Source of the DNA: Agelaius tricolor
Lineage: Eukaryota; Chordata; Aves; Passeriformes; Icteridae
Assembly (NCBI GenBank): GCA_023055355.1
Contig: JALJCS010000002.1
Coordinates: forward strand, 82,361,001-82,425,000
Direction of reading: 5' to 3'
DNA: 64,000 nucleotides
Position 1 is the first letter of the stretch. The number at the start of each line of letters is the position of its first letter. Made by a program: the position numbers and the translations under genes. This document shows positions 37,901 through 50,090 of the stretch, piece by piece. Below the pieces are notes generated by a model. The model saw only the letters and a program-made list of their open reading frames with translations, was not told the origin of the DNA and did no database searches.

Positions 37901-40900
37901 TCCCTAAAAGCACTGCAGCAGCCTGCCTTTTTTTAGACATGATCCTTTAAATGCTGCAAGTTTCTCTTGAGAATTGTTGAAAGAGATAATCTGTCAAGAT
38001 AAACCATGAGAACATGTTTCCATATTCCTTTGGGCAGATTGTCTGACTTAAATGTGGAGGACCACATCTAGTAAACTCCCTAAGGATGTTTTTACCACAG
38101 CTACTTGTAATGTGGTTAGATTTAGAGTACATGAAGCATTAAAGCAATAAGAGTTTCAGAATATTATAAAGTGCAGGGGAAAAAATGCAGTAGATTTATC
38201 TGATACAAGCAGGATTTGCAATGAGGATGAAACATCCTAGAAATGTCAATTAAAGATGAGTCCTTCTTTCAGAGTCAAAGATGTATCAGACCTTAAGAGA
38301 ATTGTTGGTATGAATTTGGCTTTCTATATTCCGGATGAATATTTTAACCAACAAGATATGATCTCAAGCTCTCTAGAGTAAAATTCATGCTTAACAGTTT
38401 TATAGACATTCCAGTAGACAGAAGAAACTGAAAAAAAGTTGACTAGTGGCTAGGGAGTAGGGATGAATCTTACTCAGAAAGAGAAAAATCCTACACACTA
38501 TGAAAGCCTTCCTAGTTCTTGTTAACCTAATATTTGGAAGAAAGAGCATTGAATACTCTCATTATGACACATGTATTGCAGGGGGTGAAAGCTTAATTTT
38601 TCTCTAAATTTAATATTTTATTTGAAAATAGCTTCTCACCATTGCTACATAGTACATTCCTACTTTTAAAATATAATTTTCCACACATTAAGATGTCACA
38701 ATAATTTGTATTCATTAGTATCTATTATTTATATAAAATGAACTGAATCCTGAGAGTTGACATAGTAAATGGATGCCAACCATAGCAACATTAAGAAAGC
38801 TGTTTTGGGAAGCAAGGCTGAATGATTCATGATTTATTTCTTAAAATCTCCTGTATTTTTTTTCTTTAGCACAACACTCTGATGTTATGATTTATCTCTG
38901 TGTAAAGTCCATAAAACACTGAACACATGCAAATGGCTTTAGTGGTATTAATAGAGAAAGAAAAAAAAGCAAAAATAGTTGTCTGCTTTCCTGAAGATGT
39001 CTACGATGCCAAGAGATTTTCGCTTTTTATTTATTTTTCCCATATTCATAGCTCTGAAAATTATTATTGTGTAGTTATATAGTTTCCTAGCTAACTCCAG
39101 TATTTTTTTAGACAAATACATTCCTGGAATCCTATTCTTATTCTGCTTTTTCAGTGAACCAAGGACATTCCACTTTCCCATGTATTTAGACATAAACAAC
39201 GTGGGGCTAGGAGCAAGGGGGGTGGCATCAGTAGGGGGCCAAACCAAGAGAGGGAATTACTTCACAAACTGTACTTCTAATTGGGGATTCTTGTCAATTA
39301 TGCTAATTTGCTAAACATAAAATTGTCTAAACCCTACATCCTGCATGCATTCTGCCACAAATGCACCTGGAGGACCCTCAATAAATAGTAACCACTTGTC
39401 ATTTTAATCTTGTTTAGCTTGTGATTTTAGGATTGATAAGGCATCTGCTACAGTAAGGAAGTGATTCAATAACATGCATTTTGTGTCTCTTCAGAACTGA
39501 AGAGACATATTATCCAACACTAGGTTTGATTCTCCTGCTCCATTTTATTTATGTTCTGAATTCCATTTATTCTTTCATGTTATTTAAATAAACAGTTTCA
39601 TTACCCAGAAGAGTTTATAGTGCTCAGTAGAAAATGAGTATTCACTGAGAGTCTAAGGAGAGAGATTTGAATTCATTCCTAATTGACGCAATGCTTAACA
39701 AGTCTCAGTTAAAGAGAAAGTTACTTCCTGCAATGAATACTTGATATTTGAAAAGTCCAGCAGTAAAATCTAAGTGTGACTATAGAAGTATTCTTAACAT
39801 TTAAGTTTGCAGGTTGCAACCATTACCAGTGACACAGCAGGATGTGTGCCTGTACATATGTACACTTAGAATTTTCATCATGTCAAGGGGAAAAACAACT
39901 AATTGCTTTATTAAAAAAGAAGTGGCCACCTTGTCAGAAATGCTTACATTCAAATTTGTTTCATGAATAAATGTGTGTATATATATATAATGGATAAATT
40001 GTTTTTTAAAATGCGGAGACATTTTTTTTTTCCTGTTTCAGCTTTACAATTAATAGTCCTATCTACAATGGTTTTGGACACACTATCCTTATTTCATCTG
40101 CAAATATGTGCTGATTCCAATAAAAAAGTGTTGAATGAGAATATGACATTAAGTGTCTTCTAACTGAATGCATCGTGACACACCATGGAAATTTTTCTGT
40201 GATTTCCAAGCTATTTCATCTGTACTAAATAGTAATTCTAGAAACAGATTAGCATTGGCTGAAGCCAGAGTCTTCAAAGAGCCATTGCATCTGAACAAAG
40301 AATAGATGGACTTCTACTGACTCTAGATTTTGCTAGCAGATGAGCTAATGAATGAGAGTTATATTTTTGTAGCAAAAGCATATTGTAACCCCTGTACTGG
40401 CCCAGAATATAAGATAAAAATGTTCAGGAAATATCTATACGTTAATATGGAGCTTATTAAAAAAAAATGTCAGTGGCAAAACAAATGCCAATAGAATGGC
40501 AAAGGCTCTATGATAAAAGCATACATATCACATTTAAATAGTGTTTTCAAAGTTAAGTATTCTGATTCCTTCTTCTGCTTCAACAATAGGAATTGTCAAG
40601 TAAGCCAACTCTTACAATCACAACACAAATCTAGGATAGTCTACAAGGTTTGCTTATATCTCTTTGCTCTACTTTGAATTAAAGGCTAATTCTCTTGTCA
40701 TTCTTAATTTTCTACTTTTTTTTTCCTGCTTTGTGTCCTGAAGTTGTGGTCATCTTTTACAAAACAAACTTATCAAAAGGACTGGGTCACAGTGGAGATG
40801 GCTTACCCTTTTCTTTCAGCAAAAAACATGGAAGTAAGAAAGTCTGATTTAACACAAAGTAATTTTTCCTTCAGCCACTGAGTAAGAAGACAAGAAATAC

Positions 40901-41151
40901 TGCTCATATTTTACCTGTTTAATTTTAAATTAAACATAGCAAAAATATGTATAGAAAAAGAAATGTCTAAATTGCATAGCCAAAGAAGCAGTTAAATGCA
41001 AATTTTGCCTTTATTCATGCTAATTTTACAATTCTCCATTTCAAATTTCTAGATTTGCATTATTTCCAATGTTACTTCAAAATTTAAATTGATATCCCCC
41101 AGAAAAGTATTTTTCACTGCATTTATTTGTAATTGCATATAAAATACACAA
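37901..41151. other. AT-rich non-genic stretch, nothing recognised
   Basis: About 3.2 kb without a recognisable gene or repeat family. A short GT/TA simple repeat lies at 39971-39990. Open frames are chance length. Confidence 0.5.
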
Positions 41152-41935
41152 TGAATTGTTTGAGTAGTAAGGGTTTGGTAGCAGGACAGGGCTACAAGGG
41201 TTGACTTCTGTGGAAGCTGCTAGAAGCTTTCTCCATGTTCAGTAGACCCAATGCCAGCTGGCTCCAAGACTGATCTGCCACTCTCCAAAGTCAAGCCCAT
41301 CATCACTGGTGGTAGTGCCTCTGGGGTCACATATATATAATAGTTAAAAAGCCCTGTACAAGCAGAACTGGTGCAAATGCAGCTGAACAGGGGAGTGGGA
41401 CTATGGAGAGAAACAGCTCCTCCAACATGAACGGGTCTCCCAGGGCTGGAGCAGAGATCCCCTGCAGCCTATGGTGAAGACCATGGTAAGGAAACCTGTA
41501 GCCCATGGAGGTCCACATGAGCACAGATGCACCTGCAGCCCCTGGGGTTCCCCACACTGGAGCAGGTAGATATGCTTGGGAAGCCCACACTGGGGCAGGT
41601 GTCCTGCCAGGACTTGTGACCCCCTGGGGGCCCTGTGCTGGAGCGCAGGTTTGTGAAGTCTATGAGAAGGACACATTTGGAGAAATTCATGGAAGATTGT
41701 CTCCTGTGGGTGAAACCCCAGCACTGGAGCAGGGGAAGAGAGTGAGGAGGAATGAGCAGCAAAGACAACCCCTACTCCCTGTATCCCCTCAAGACAAAGA
41801 AGGGAAGAGGTAGAGATAATCAGAAGAGGGATGGGGGGAACGTGTTTTGAGATTTGTTTTTACTCCTCATTATCCTACTCTGATTTGATTGGCAATGAAT
41901 TAAATTAATTTCCGTAAGTCAATTCTGTTCAAACA
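41152..41935 (+). mobile_element. Endogenous retrovirus LTR, family A copy 1 (3'-truncated)
   Basis: This LTR belongs to the same family as the copies at 58.7-59.3 kb and 60.0-61.6 kb. Shared landmarks in order are GGTTTGGTAGCAGG (41172), a CTTCTGTGGAAGCTGCTAGAAGC block (41207 onward, 20-base core), CCAATGCCAGCTGGCTCCAAG, CTGGAGCAGAGATCCCCTGC, CCTGCAGCC repeats and GTCTCCTGTGGGTGAAACCCC. The last shared block is TCATTATCCTACTCTGATTT, ahead of AATGAATTAAATTAATTTCC (the AATAAA-type signal is mutated to AATGAA). The last part of U5 present in the 60-61.6 kb copy is missing. The U3 is built of degenerate CTGCAGCCC..GGAG..CACACTGGAGCAGG units. No internal retroviral genes or partner LTR are adjacent, so it is a solo or fragmentary LTR. 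Open frames within it are incidental. Confidence 0.78.
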
Positions 41936-44389
41936 GTTCCTAATTGTGGACCTAAAGCATACAAGAAAACCCTTTAAAAGTCTTTCTTTAAAATTGCTAA
42001 TTTTTTCATGGAGAATTATTATTCCTCCAAAAACAGTGACCCAGTTCAAACTTCAAACTACTAGAACATGCATGATGCACCAGAGTGACACTTGTGTGGA
42101 AAGACCCCAGGATTTGCATATTGTCGCAAATTTTTTTCATCTTTAAAACAAAAGCAAAATCTCTTGAGGTTGGATGTTATATAAACACCTTGAATTGATG
42201 GAATTAATGATGTTAACTAAGTGTTGGGTGTCTTCTCAGATCACAGCATGGCCTCAGGGGCAGGATGCACCACCACAGTCCATCCCATGACTAAAGCAAA
42301 CTTCTCTGGGCCTTGTATTTGTTTTCCTTTGAATGAATCTAAATGATAATATTAAAAAAAACCCCAGATATTTTATTCCACCCTGCCTACCTGTTAATGC
42401 TTTCATGAGAGTGTATATGTGTTCCATATTTGGAGCACTGCAGCTGGAAGGTATTTTGAGAAATCTAAATGTGGGAAGGCTTTTGATCTTCTTTAAATTA
42501 CATGAATGGATGGATTATACAGGTACATCAAAGAAAGAAATAAAATTTCTGCCACAAGATCACATACACAAACCTCATTTTGAGAAATTATCTCCCTCCC
42601 AAGGTTACCCTGAAAAAGTAGGAAGGACCAAACTTCATTAAGGACACTGAACTTGCATTCCAAAAACAGAAGCCTGAAAAATAATTTCCAAAACTGCTTT
42701 TTGGAAACATTCCAAGGGTTGATAGACTTAAATACAGTGGTTCTTAGAGATAAGACAATAATTTAAAAAATCATTCCCCTGGCAGTTTTGGGAAATTTAG
42801 CAACTAGAGAACATATAGCACTGTAAAATTATAAGATTTCCAATAGATTTTAGTATAAAATCAAATTACTGGCCCCCCATTTTGGCCTTAGCATTTATTT
42901 TGCTAATGTTTTGGATCAGACTCATGTCTGGTCTCTGTAGCAGACATGGAGCAGCAGTGGTGAAGGGCTTTGAACTTCTCTCTCATCTTAGAACATGCTC
43001 CTCAGTTTTGTCATACATACTCTGTTCTCACATCTGACATCCTCTTACTAACTTAGCTCTGGATAAGTGCAGTCCTTCATTATACCTCCCTGTATACTGC
43101 AGAGATCCCATTCAAATTTGGAACACTAAAAAAGGACTACAGTCAATTACAAAACAGAAAAAGGAAAGCTGAAGAAACATGGAGTCCCATTTGTTCGCTT
43201 TATGACAACACAGCTTGGTTGTATCTTTGTGTGCTTCCAGTACGCTGGGCAAAAAAAAAGGTAAAGAGAGTAAATAAGTGTTCCTTCTCTCCCTGCTTCC
43301 TTCAAACAAATGAATAATTAGATAAATAAAATTTTTCCCTAGGGCACCATAAGGCAACTTAGAGCTCTGGCCATGATGGATTAGTTTATCTAAATGCAGT
43401 GTAATGATAATTATGAATGTTTAAACAATTTGCAAAAATAACCTGTTCTATTTCTTTTAATATCCAGACAGAAATGCACATGTATACATGCGAAGCTACA
43501 CATATTTGCATAAAACCCCTAAAACCAACCCTTTCATATATTACAGGATAAAAATATTTAATGAAATGTCTTTCAGGTTTTCAAAAATATGATTAATTTT
43601 ATAATACAACTTGTATTATGCACAAATTGTATTGACAATTTTTCCATATAGTGGTTATATAGCCCTGGAAGACCCTTAACTACAAATGTTATGTAAATGA
43701 TGCCATACAAACTATAATTGTTTTGGATGTTATTCATTGTTAAACTTGTACTGTAGTGTTTGAGTTAATTTAATGTATTTCTTTTTATGTATTTTCTAAC
43801 TAGTTCAAAAGAACACAATTCTCCCATTTGAGAAACAGTTGATAGCTTGCTACATTACAGGAATAAAAATGAATAGAAATAAGCTGATAAAAATGAACTT
43901 GCATTGTTAAGTTTCACCTAGCAGGATGACCTAGCACTACAAGAGTAATAATGCATGACTTGGATTACATTCATTACTGTAAAATGTATTAGTGCCTCAG
44001 ATGCTTTCAGATGTTATGAGACAAAGAATGTATCATTATATAAATACGTATGCGCATATCAGCAAGATATCCAGAATTTGCAATAAAAGGATAAAAATTT
44101 CCTTTCTTACTAAAACAGTTGAAATCTTTGACTGAATTATAAGCTATGCATGAACTAACTGGAGGTTAAAACATTTCAAGCCAGCTGTGTATTAAACCAG
44201 GACGCTAACTTTCCCAACAAATGAAATTTGATCACCTATTGAGCAAATTTTGTGTAATTTTTGAGGCATTGACTCAAACTTCAATATGAAACTCGTTGAG
44301 GGGAAAAAAGATAACTAGAATAAAACCTGTGGAATATGCAAATATTCTCAATGTTTTTTATCATAAGCTTTATTAGCAACAAAAGAGGT
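41936..44389. other. AT-rich non-genic stretch, nothing recognised
   Basis: About 2.4 kb without a recognisable gene or repeat. A slightly GC-richer patch at 42230-42300 and a 102-codon open frame at 42333-42641 show no motif. The rest is AT-rich. Confidence 0.5.
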
Positions 44390-44890
44390 TTGCTGTTTCA
44401 CATTCAGGATAGGTAGGAATGCCCAGGCACCTCCCCTACGGGCAGGGGGGTTTTGCACTGTCCTTTGCAATAGATTCTGGATCTGTTGCAACGCTTGGAT
44501 CATGTGCAATCCTCTGGTGGAAGGCCTCAGGAAAGAGCCTGAGGGCATTTTAGGGGACTTTAATGTTTTTTGACACCTTTTAAGATATCAGAGCTGCCTC
44601 TCACATCAGCAGTTGAGTCAGTTATGCCCCATCAAACCTTCCCCTGGGAGGAGAGAAGAGGAATTGTGTAGGGGAGCACTTGTGTAGGGGAGGACAACCA
44701 CCATGATAAAAGGTGCCATCCCACTCTTCAGGATTTGCCTTTTGTCAAAGATGGCCCATTCTGTCTTCTGGGAATTGCCACCACACCCGCAATTGTTTTG
44801 AGTCATTAACCATTAACAATGCAATCTCTCAAAAGGTGGAGGTGTGGCTTGGTGGGCACCTGGCAGCCAAGCAAGGTAAAACATTCCACA
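44390..44890. repeat. Unclassified GC-richer block, possible ERV-related sequence
   Basis: About 500 bp is richer in G+C than its flanks. At its right end, GGCTTGGTGGGCACCTGGCA (44848-44867) resembles the U5 terminus of the family A LTR, whose 60-61.6 kb copy reads GCAGCTTTCATGGGTACCTGCA at the same place. The rest (44390-44840) does not match that LTR. On the minus strand it holds open frames of about 60 codons that I cannot assign. It could be a rearranged ERV remnant or an unrelated repeat. Confidence 0.28.
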
Positions 44891-45233
44891 TACATAAAAT
44901 GAGTGAAAGTAATTCATTTCTTTGATTCTATTAGCAAAACAATATAAGATCATTTGGCATTAAGCTTCTTGGTCTGTAGTTTTATTGGCAGAATCTTTGA
45001 AAAGTGGAAAAAAAATGAAACAAAATATCTAAAGTTATCTACATAATAATTTTGACAATATAAACACAGCAGACTGCTTTTATAACAGATTTCAAGCTTG
45101 ATTGTTGAGATTGATTGAGATACTAGTCAGAACTGCTTTTAATTATTTTGTGTAAATGATATGGTGTTCAAAACCAGTTATTTCTTTTTTGTTTTTGATA
45201 CTTTTTTATAAGAAAGATTTCTCTTCTTCTGAT

Positions 45234-45264
45234 AGATAAATAAATAATAATAAATAAATAATGA
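45234..45264. repeat. (AATA)n microsatellite
   Basis: Imperfect tandem AATA/ATAA units, interrupted once by AATAATAAT. Confidence 0.85.
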
Positions 45265-47588
45265 TAATTATTTCCACAACTGATCACCTTTAGTTGGCCA
45301 GGTTCTATTTAGAAAAGCTCTGCACCCCACCTGTTCAGATTATTTTCCTAAAACTTTGAAGGTGATTAAATTTAGTTTTTCTTTATAACTATGGAAACAA
45401 GGCCATCTGAACAGAAACTACTTTGTCAAAGACAGTTACATAATAATGTAAAAGAGCTCTAGCAATGAGTTTATGAGAGGATAACAAAGACAATAGAATG
45501 GACTGCAGTGGGACAGTGAGATAATATTTATCAGAATGTCAGGAAGCAGTCTGAGCATTAGATCACCTCACCTTTGTCAAGATCTCTTTTAAAGGTCACC
45601 ACAGGAAAATTTTGATGACAAATTTGAAGGAACAGATGCTGCATCTTTGCAGCAGTTAACAGAAATAAAGGACAAAGGTATTTCATCTAAAAGTAACAAC
45701 ATGTGTGCTACAGATTTTGTCTTGGAGTCTTTGCTTGTAAGATTACCAGATGGTAAGTGGACCAGGTTGTTGCAAAGAAACCAATCTATTTCTGCTGGAT
45801 ATTACAAGCAGGTAGTAGTCTTCCACCTTCCAACCTTTCAAGGGCATTTTTCTCACAAAAATCATTGTTTTTACAAAAGCATAGTAAATGATGAAAAATA
45901 GCATGACGAAAAACAGCAAAAGGAAGTTAGGCTATTGACTCTTCCAAAACCCTCTCTCCTGGTAGGACAGTGGCTTGTTAATAATGAAATTAGTCATCTT
46001 TACTTAACAAAACCCAAAAATAAGCAGTTCAGATTTTTTTGCCTAGGAAATCTGGCAGTGCTGTAGTACTTGAGGTTACTAGATGAAGTACAGGTGAAAT
46101 CCCATAAGAAGGCACAAGTGTGCATGAGATGATCAGTTTTTACTGCCATAGAAACTTTATTTTTTTTATGTTGAGTTCTTACTCTTATATGATGTTTTAA
46201 CTTTCTTTTTTGCTTCTATAAATTTAAAAACTTTCATAGCTCAGAAAAATAACTAATATACTATGATACACAAGGTTAAATATCAGTCACTATAATTCTT
46301 AATTCATACAATAATACCTTTACTGAATGATCTAGTAGATCATTCTAGTAGAAGGATCTAGTTCGCACCTGACTGAGCAAAATTTACGCTATGCACCCTA
46401 AAAGGTAGCCAAGGAGCTAAGTAGCTTCAGAGCAAGGAACTCCCCAACAAGTCTGAATAATCAGACCAGCTGCAGTTGGAATGTTTTCTGCTTTGAGATC
46501 TTTGGTGTCAAACTTAATACTGGCACATGCACTCCTATTATCCATGCTTAGCCCAGGCAAAAATATTTCTGAAAAGTTTTTCTGTGAATACATCTTTTAA
46601 AGTTTTAATGAGGGGGAATCCCAGTGTTCCCAGTGTAGGATCCATCTTTGAAAAACAGTTCAATTGAGCTGGGTAGAAATATATTTTATAAATAATTTCC
46701 AAGGAGTCAAGACTATGTGCAACTTAGGACACATTCTACATTATTTTAAATATCTAGGACTAACTTTTCCCCAAGGAAAACACTAAGAATTTATGGGTTA
46801 CCAGGTGCTTGGGAAAAGAACATAAAAAGCAATTTAAATATAGGGTGGTAGTTGGCACTCACTGGCACACACTCCATAGTCTCACAATCTTCTTCAACAG
46901 GAGATTGCAGGCATCCCAGAATGATGAATTGATATACCTATTTTCTATGAATTGGTCTAATCAGTGGCCTAATCAAAATTTCAGTCTTCAATAAGAGATT
47001 CTGGGCCTGAATCTCCTTCTTTAATTATGTACTATGTGAATAATTTTTTTTGTTTGATTATTCCACAGGGTGCCCAACATTTTTTTGTCAAAGAGTAATC
47101 ATTTCCCTATTCACTCCCTCCATACAAAAAATGATTTTTCAGATGTGTAGCTTAACCTTTACTTCATTTTTAAAAAAATTCTTTACTGGTTAGTTTATTT
47201 TTACATTACAGTTATCTCACATTTCAAATCACTTATTTTTTCTTTCTTTGATTATTTCTACAAATCAATACTGTTAACTCCTTTCAAGAGCACAAGGCCA
47301 AAAAAATTAAAAATTTGAGGTGTGGGTGATTTACATAGATTTACATAGTTTATTTTATTCACAGTTAATTTCTCAGCAATTTATATTAATATGTTTCTCT
47401 TTTTTGATCTTCAGCAATGTTTGACAATACATATATTCAGAAAGCCATGATTCTGAGGTGCTAATGTTTTTCTAACTAGTAATAGTTTAGGAACTCTCTT
47501 TGAGGATATGCACAATTACTTTGTTGAAAAATAGGGAATAGTGAGTTTGTGGAATTGCTCCATTCCCCTCACCTTCCCCACAAAATGC

Positions 47589-47609
47589 TTTTTTTTTTTT
47601 TTTTTTTTT
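47589..47609. repeat. Poly-T run
   Basis: About 21 uninterrupted T bases. No recognisable retrocopy or LINE is attached on either side. Confidence 0.85.
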
Positions 47610-49273
47610 AATTGATTCACCTGTCCCTCAATATCAGGAAATTCTTCCAGATCTTGCGTTTTGGTTCTTCTGAAACAGGCTACACCAGCAAATTTCAATT
47701 CTCACTAATCACTTTCTCTTCTGAATGATTTTAGGTAAAAAGAATAATAGAACTTCTAGTAGAAATAGATGTAGTAGTTTGTAGCCAAAATATTTCTTTC
47801 TTTCTTTTTAAATGTAAAAAAAAAATCCTATTTACTTTTAGACTAATTTATCATCAATTTGGAGGTGGCAAAGTTTTCCACCATCTCTGGTTGATTTGTA
47901 TTTTTATGTGTGTGTAAGTAAGCAATCTAATCTATAATTTAAATTTAAGCTCTATGCAAAAAAGTCTAATAAAACCTTCATGGAAACAATAAACTAAAGG
48001 GCTTACGGCAAGCAAATTTTTGTGCCAAGATATGGACAGAGTTTTAAAATTATTTAAAATTATGGAATTTAATCTTAAATTAGATTTGATTATATGGTCA
48101 TGTATGGTCCTAAGAGAAACAGAATAAGTAACAGACTGCTCTAAAATAACAGGAGTATTCATGCAAACATAAAGAGTTTGGTTTTCTGTGCATATATCCT
48201 GCTTACATAGATAATTTAATTGAATCACATTCTATTTGAAAATCCTGGAATTCTGCATCATGGCAATACTGTACTTTATATAGAGCAAAGTCTATTTCAG
48301 TAACATTACGTGTCTTAAAAAATATTATATTTTCCTCAAAAAAAATGACACATTTTTCTTGAACATTCTAGATCACAAAGTGATATCTTTTCTTCTTGCT
48401 GTGTAGTTGATAGAAAGAGCAGGGACCAAAGTAAACAAGAAGAGTTATTATTTTCAATGTTCTCTAAATAACTCAGAGGAAATTAGATAAAGAAGAGATG
48501 TTATCTATGTCAGTAATATAACGACACTAATTAAGTTTAACATCCGTAGAAGTGTTGGCTTAGTCCTACTAAAAACTAAACAAACAGATGATGCTTTGCT
48601 CAGAAAACAGACAACTGGTTTTATAATAAAGTAATAAAAGGAATTAAAGCAGCAATCTGTTCAGGTGAAAACATTTCAGCCGTCATTGATTATCAGCCTT
48701 AACACAGGCAGCCCAGGAGTACCTGTAAGAGTTGTTAGTTTTTCTTGTTTACTGATCGCCATTTTTCTGGCCAAATAAAACTGGCAGAGCTGACAGACTT
48801 AAATGACTTCTAGTTTAGAATTGAAAAAAGATTACTTGAGCTTTTCATCAATCAAAAGTGAAAATTTACATCAGCTCTATTTGCGCTGAGGTAATTTTTC
48901 ACCTGTCTCCAAACAGCTTGTATTTCATGTTTATCCAAAATATATCTTATTCAGTCATAAACAAACATTTCCTGTTTTCAATTTTCTCTCTTCATTCTAT
49001 TAAAAAACATCTCAAACATAAAAATATATTTTGTTGGGGAATATTGATATTCATGCAAAGTTAGATTTTCCATGAGCAAAAACAAAGCCACAAAGCAAAA
49101 AAACAATGAAAGAAAACCCAACCAAACAATTTCTTCAAAAATTTAATGAGTATTTTACCTCCGTGTCTTTACAATACAGGATAAAAAAAGCAGTGTTCTG
49201 ATACTGATTATTTTTTTCTTTTTCTTTTTTTAATTTTGCTATATCTAATTGGCTAATGTTGATCAATGGCATA

Positions 49274-49337
49274 GAATTAGATCTGAAGAATTAGATCTGA
49301 AGAATTATGGACTATGAATAATGAATTATGAATAATG
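49274..49337. repeat. Two adjacent 14-bp tandem duplications
   Basis: GAATTAGATCTGAA is repeated at 49274-49287 and 49288-49301, with a third partial copy. Then TATGAATAATGAAT is repeated at 49313-49326 and 49327-49337 (partial). The units are different but of equal length. Confidence 0.85.
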
Positions 49338-49840
49338 CTAAGTCTGTTTATAATAATTTATAGAATCTCAATAATTCCATGTAAAATCTGATAGGATAAG
49401 CCAGGAGGAGGTAATATTTTTTTTTCTTGTTGTTATAGTGAGAAAACACAGATCTGAGAAAGAAATTTTATGGTAATAAAAATAATGGATAAAAAGAACT
49501 TATTACCTTAAAATGAAGGATTAGAATGGATGGCTGCCCTGAAAAACATGCAGAATACCTTTAGGCATCAACACAAAATATGAAGTAAAGGGAGAGATGT
49601 TTGTACAGACTAATCTAGATGTTAAATTGATGTATCTTTGAGAGAGACATTTTATATCCATTCTTCTTTTCCCTGAAAGACTCTGGATCTGAGACGACAC
49701 AAACAAAAATAGAGGGTTTTTTTGCAAGAAACAATTAGAAATATTAATTTACTTTGACATAAAACTGAAACAAATTTTACTAAGAATGAAAAAATCTTAT
49801 GGAAATGGTCTCAAAGAATTTGGATCAAAATGGGCCTTTC

Positions 49841-50090
49841 TATAGAAGCAAATCAGCGGTTAAAATTGGAAGAGACCAGACTGGGTCATCGGGTCCAACC
49901 TCTCCTAGAGTACATTCCACAGGATTTTGTCCAGACAGATCTTGAATACCTCCAGGGAGAGCAAGAGAGAAAGAGAGAGAGATCCGCAACCTCCCTGGGC
50001 GATCTCTTCCAGTGTGTGGTCACCTGCACCATAAAGAAGTTCTGCCTCATATTCAGGTAGAACCTCCTGAAACACAGGAGGGTTTTCCTA
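49841..50090 (-). repeat. CR1 LINE 3' end, minus strand
   Basis: A reversed CR1 3' terminus. The plus strand reads AAAATTGGAAGAGACCAGAC, GGGTCCAACCTCTCC, TACATTCCACAGGATTTTGT, CAGATCTTGAATACCTCCAG, AACCTCCCTGGGCGATCTCT, ACCATAAAGAAGTTCTGCCT and CATATTCAGGTAGAACCTCC. These match in order the reverse complement of the final CR1 ORF2 codons (decayed HWN.LPRE block) and 3' UTR. A GAGA-type simple repeat (about 49960-49982) has expanded inside it. It is 5'-truncated and its frame is broken. The sub-type differs from the 13.2 kb copy, because the UTR words differ. Confidence 0.88.

Larger units (their letters stand above)
44891..49840. other. AT-rich non-genic stretch with simple repeats
   Basis: About 5 kb without a recognised gene or dispersed repeat. 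It contains an (AATA)n repeat at 45234-45264, a 21-base T run at 47589-47609 and short tandem duplications at 49274-49337. One open segment with splice-like borders (45605-45752) is treated as a speculative finding, not as a gene. Confidence 0.5.

Noticed and set aside
41401..41813. Several open frames of about 100 codons on both strands
   Set aside because: They lie in the GC-rich U3 of a family A LTR; LTRs do not encode these, and the frames differ between copies.
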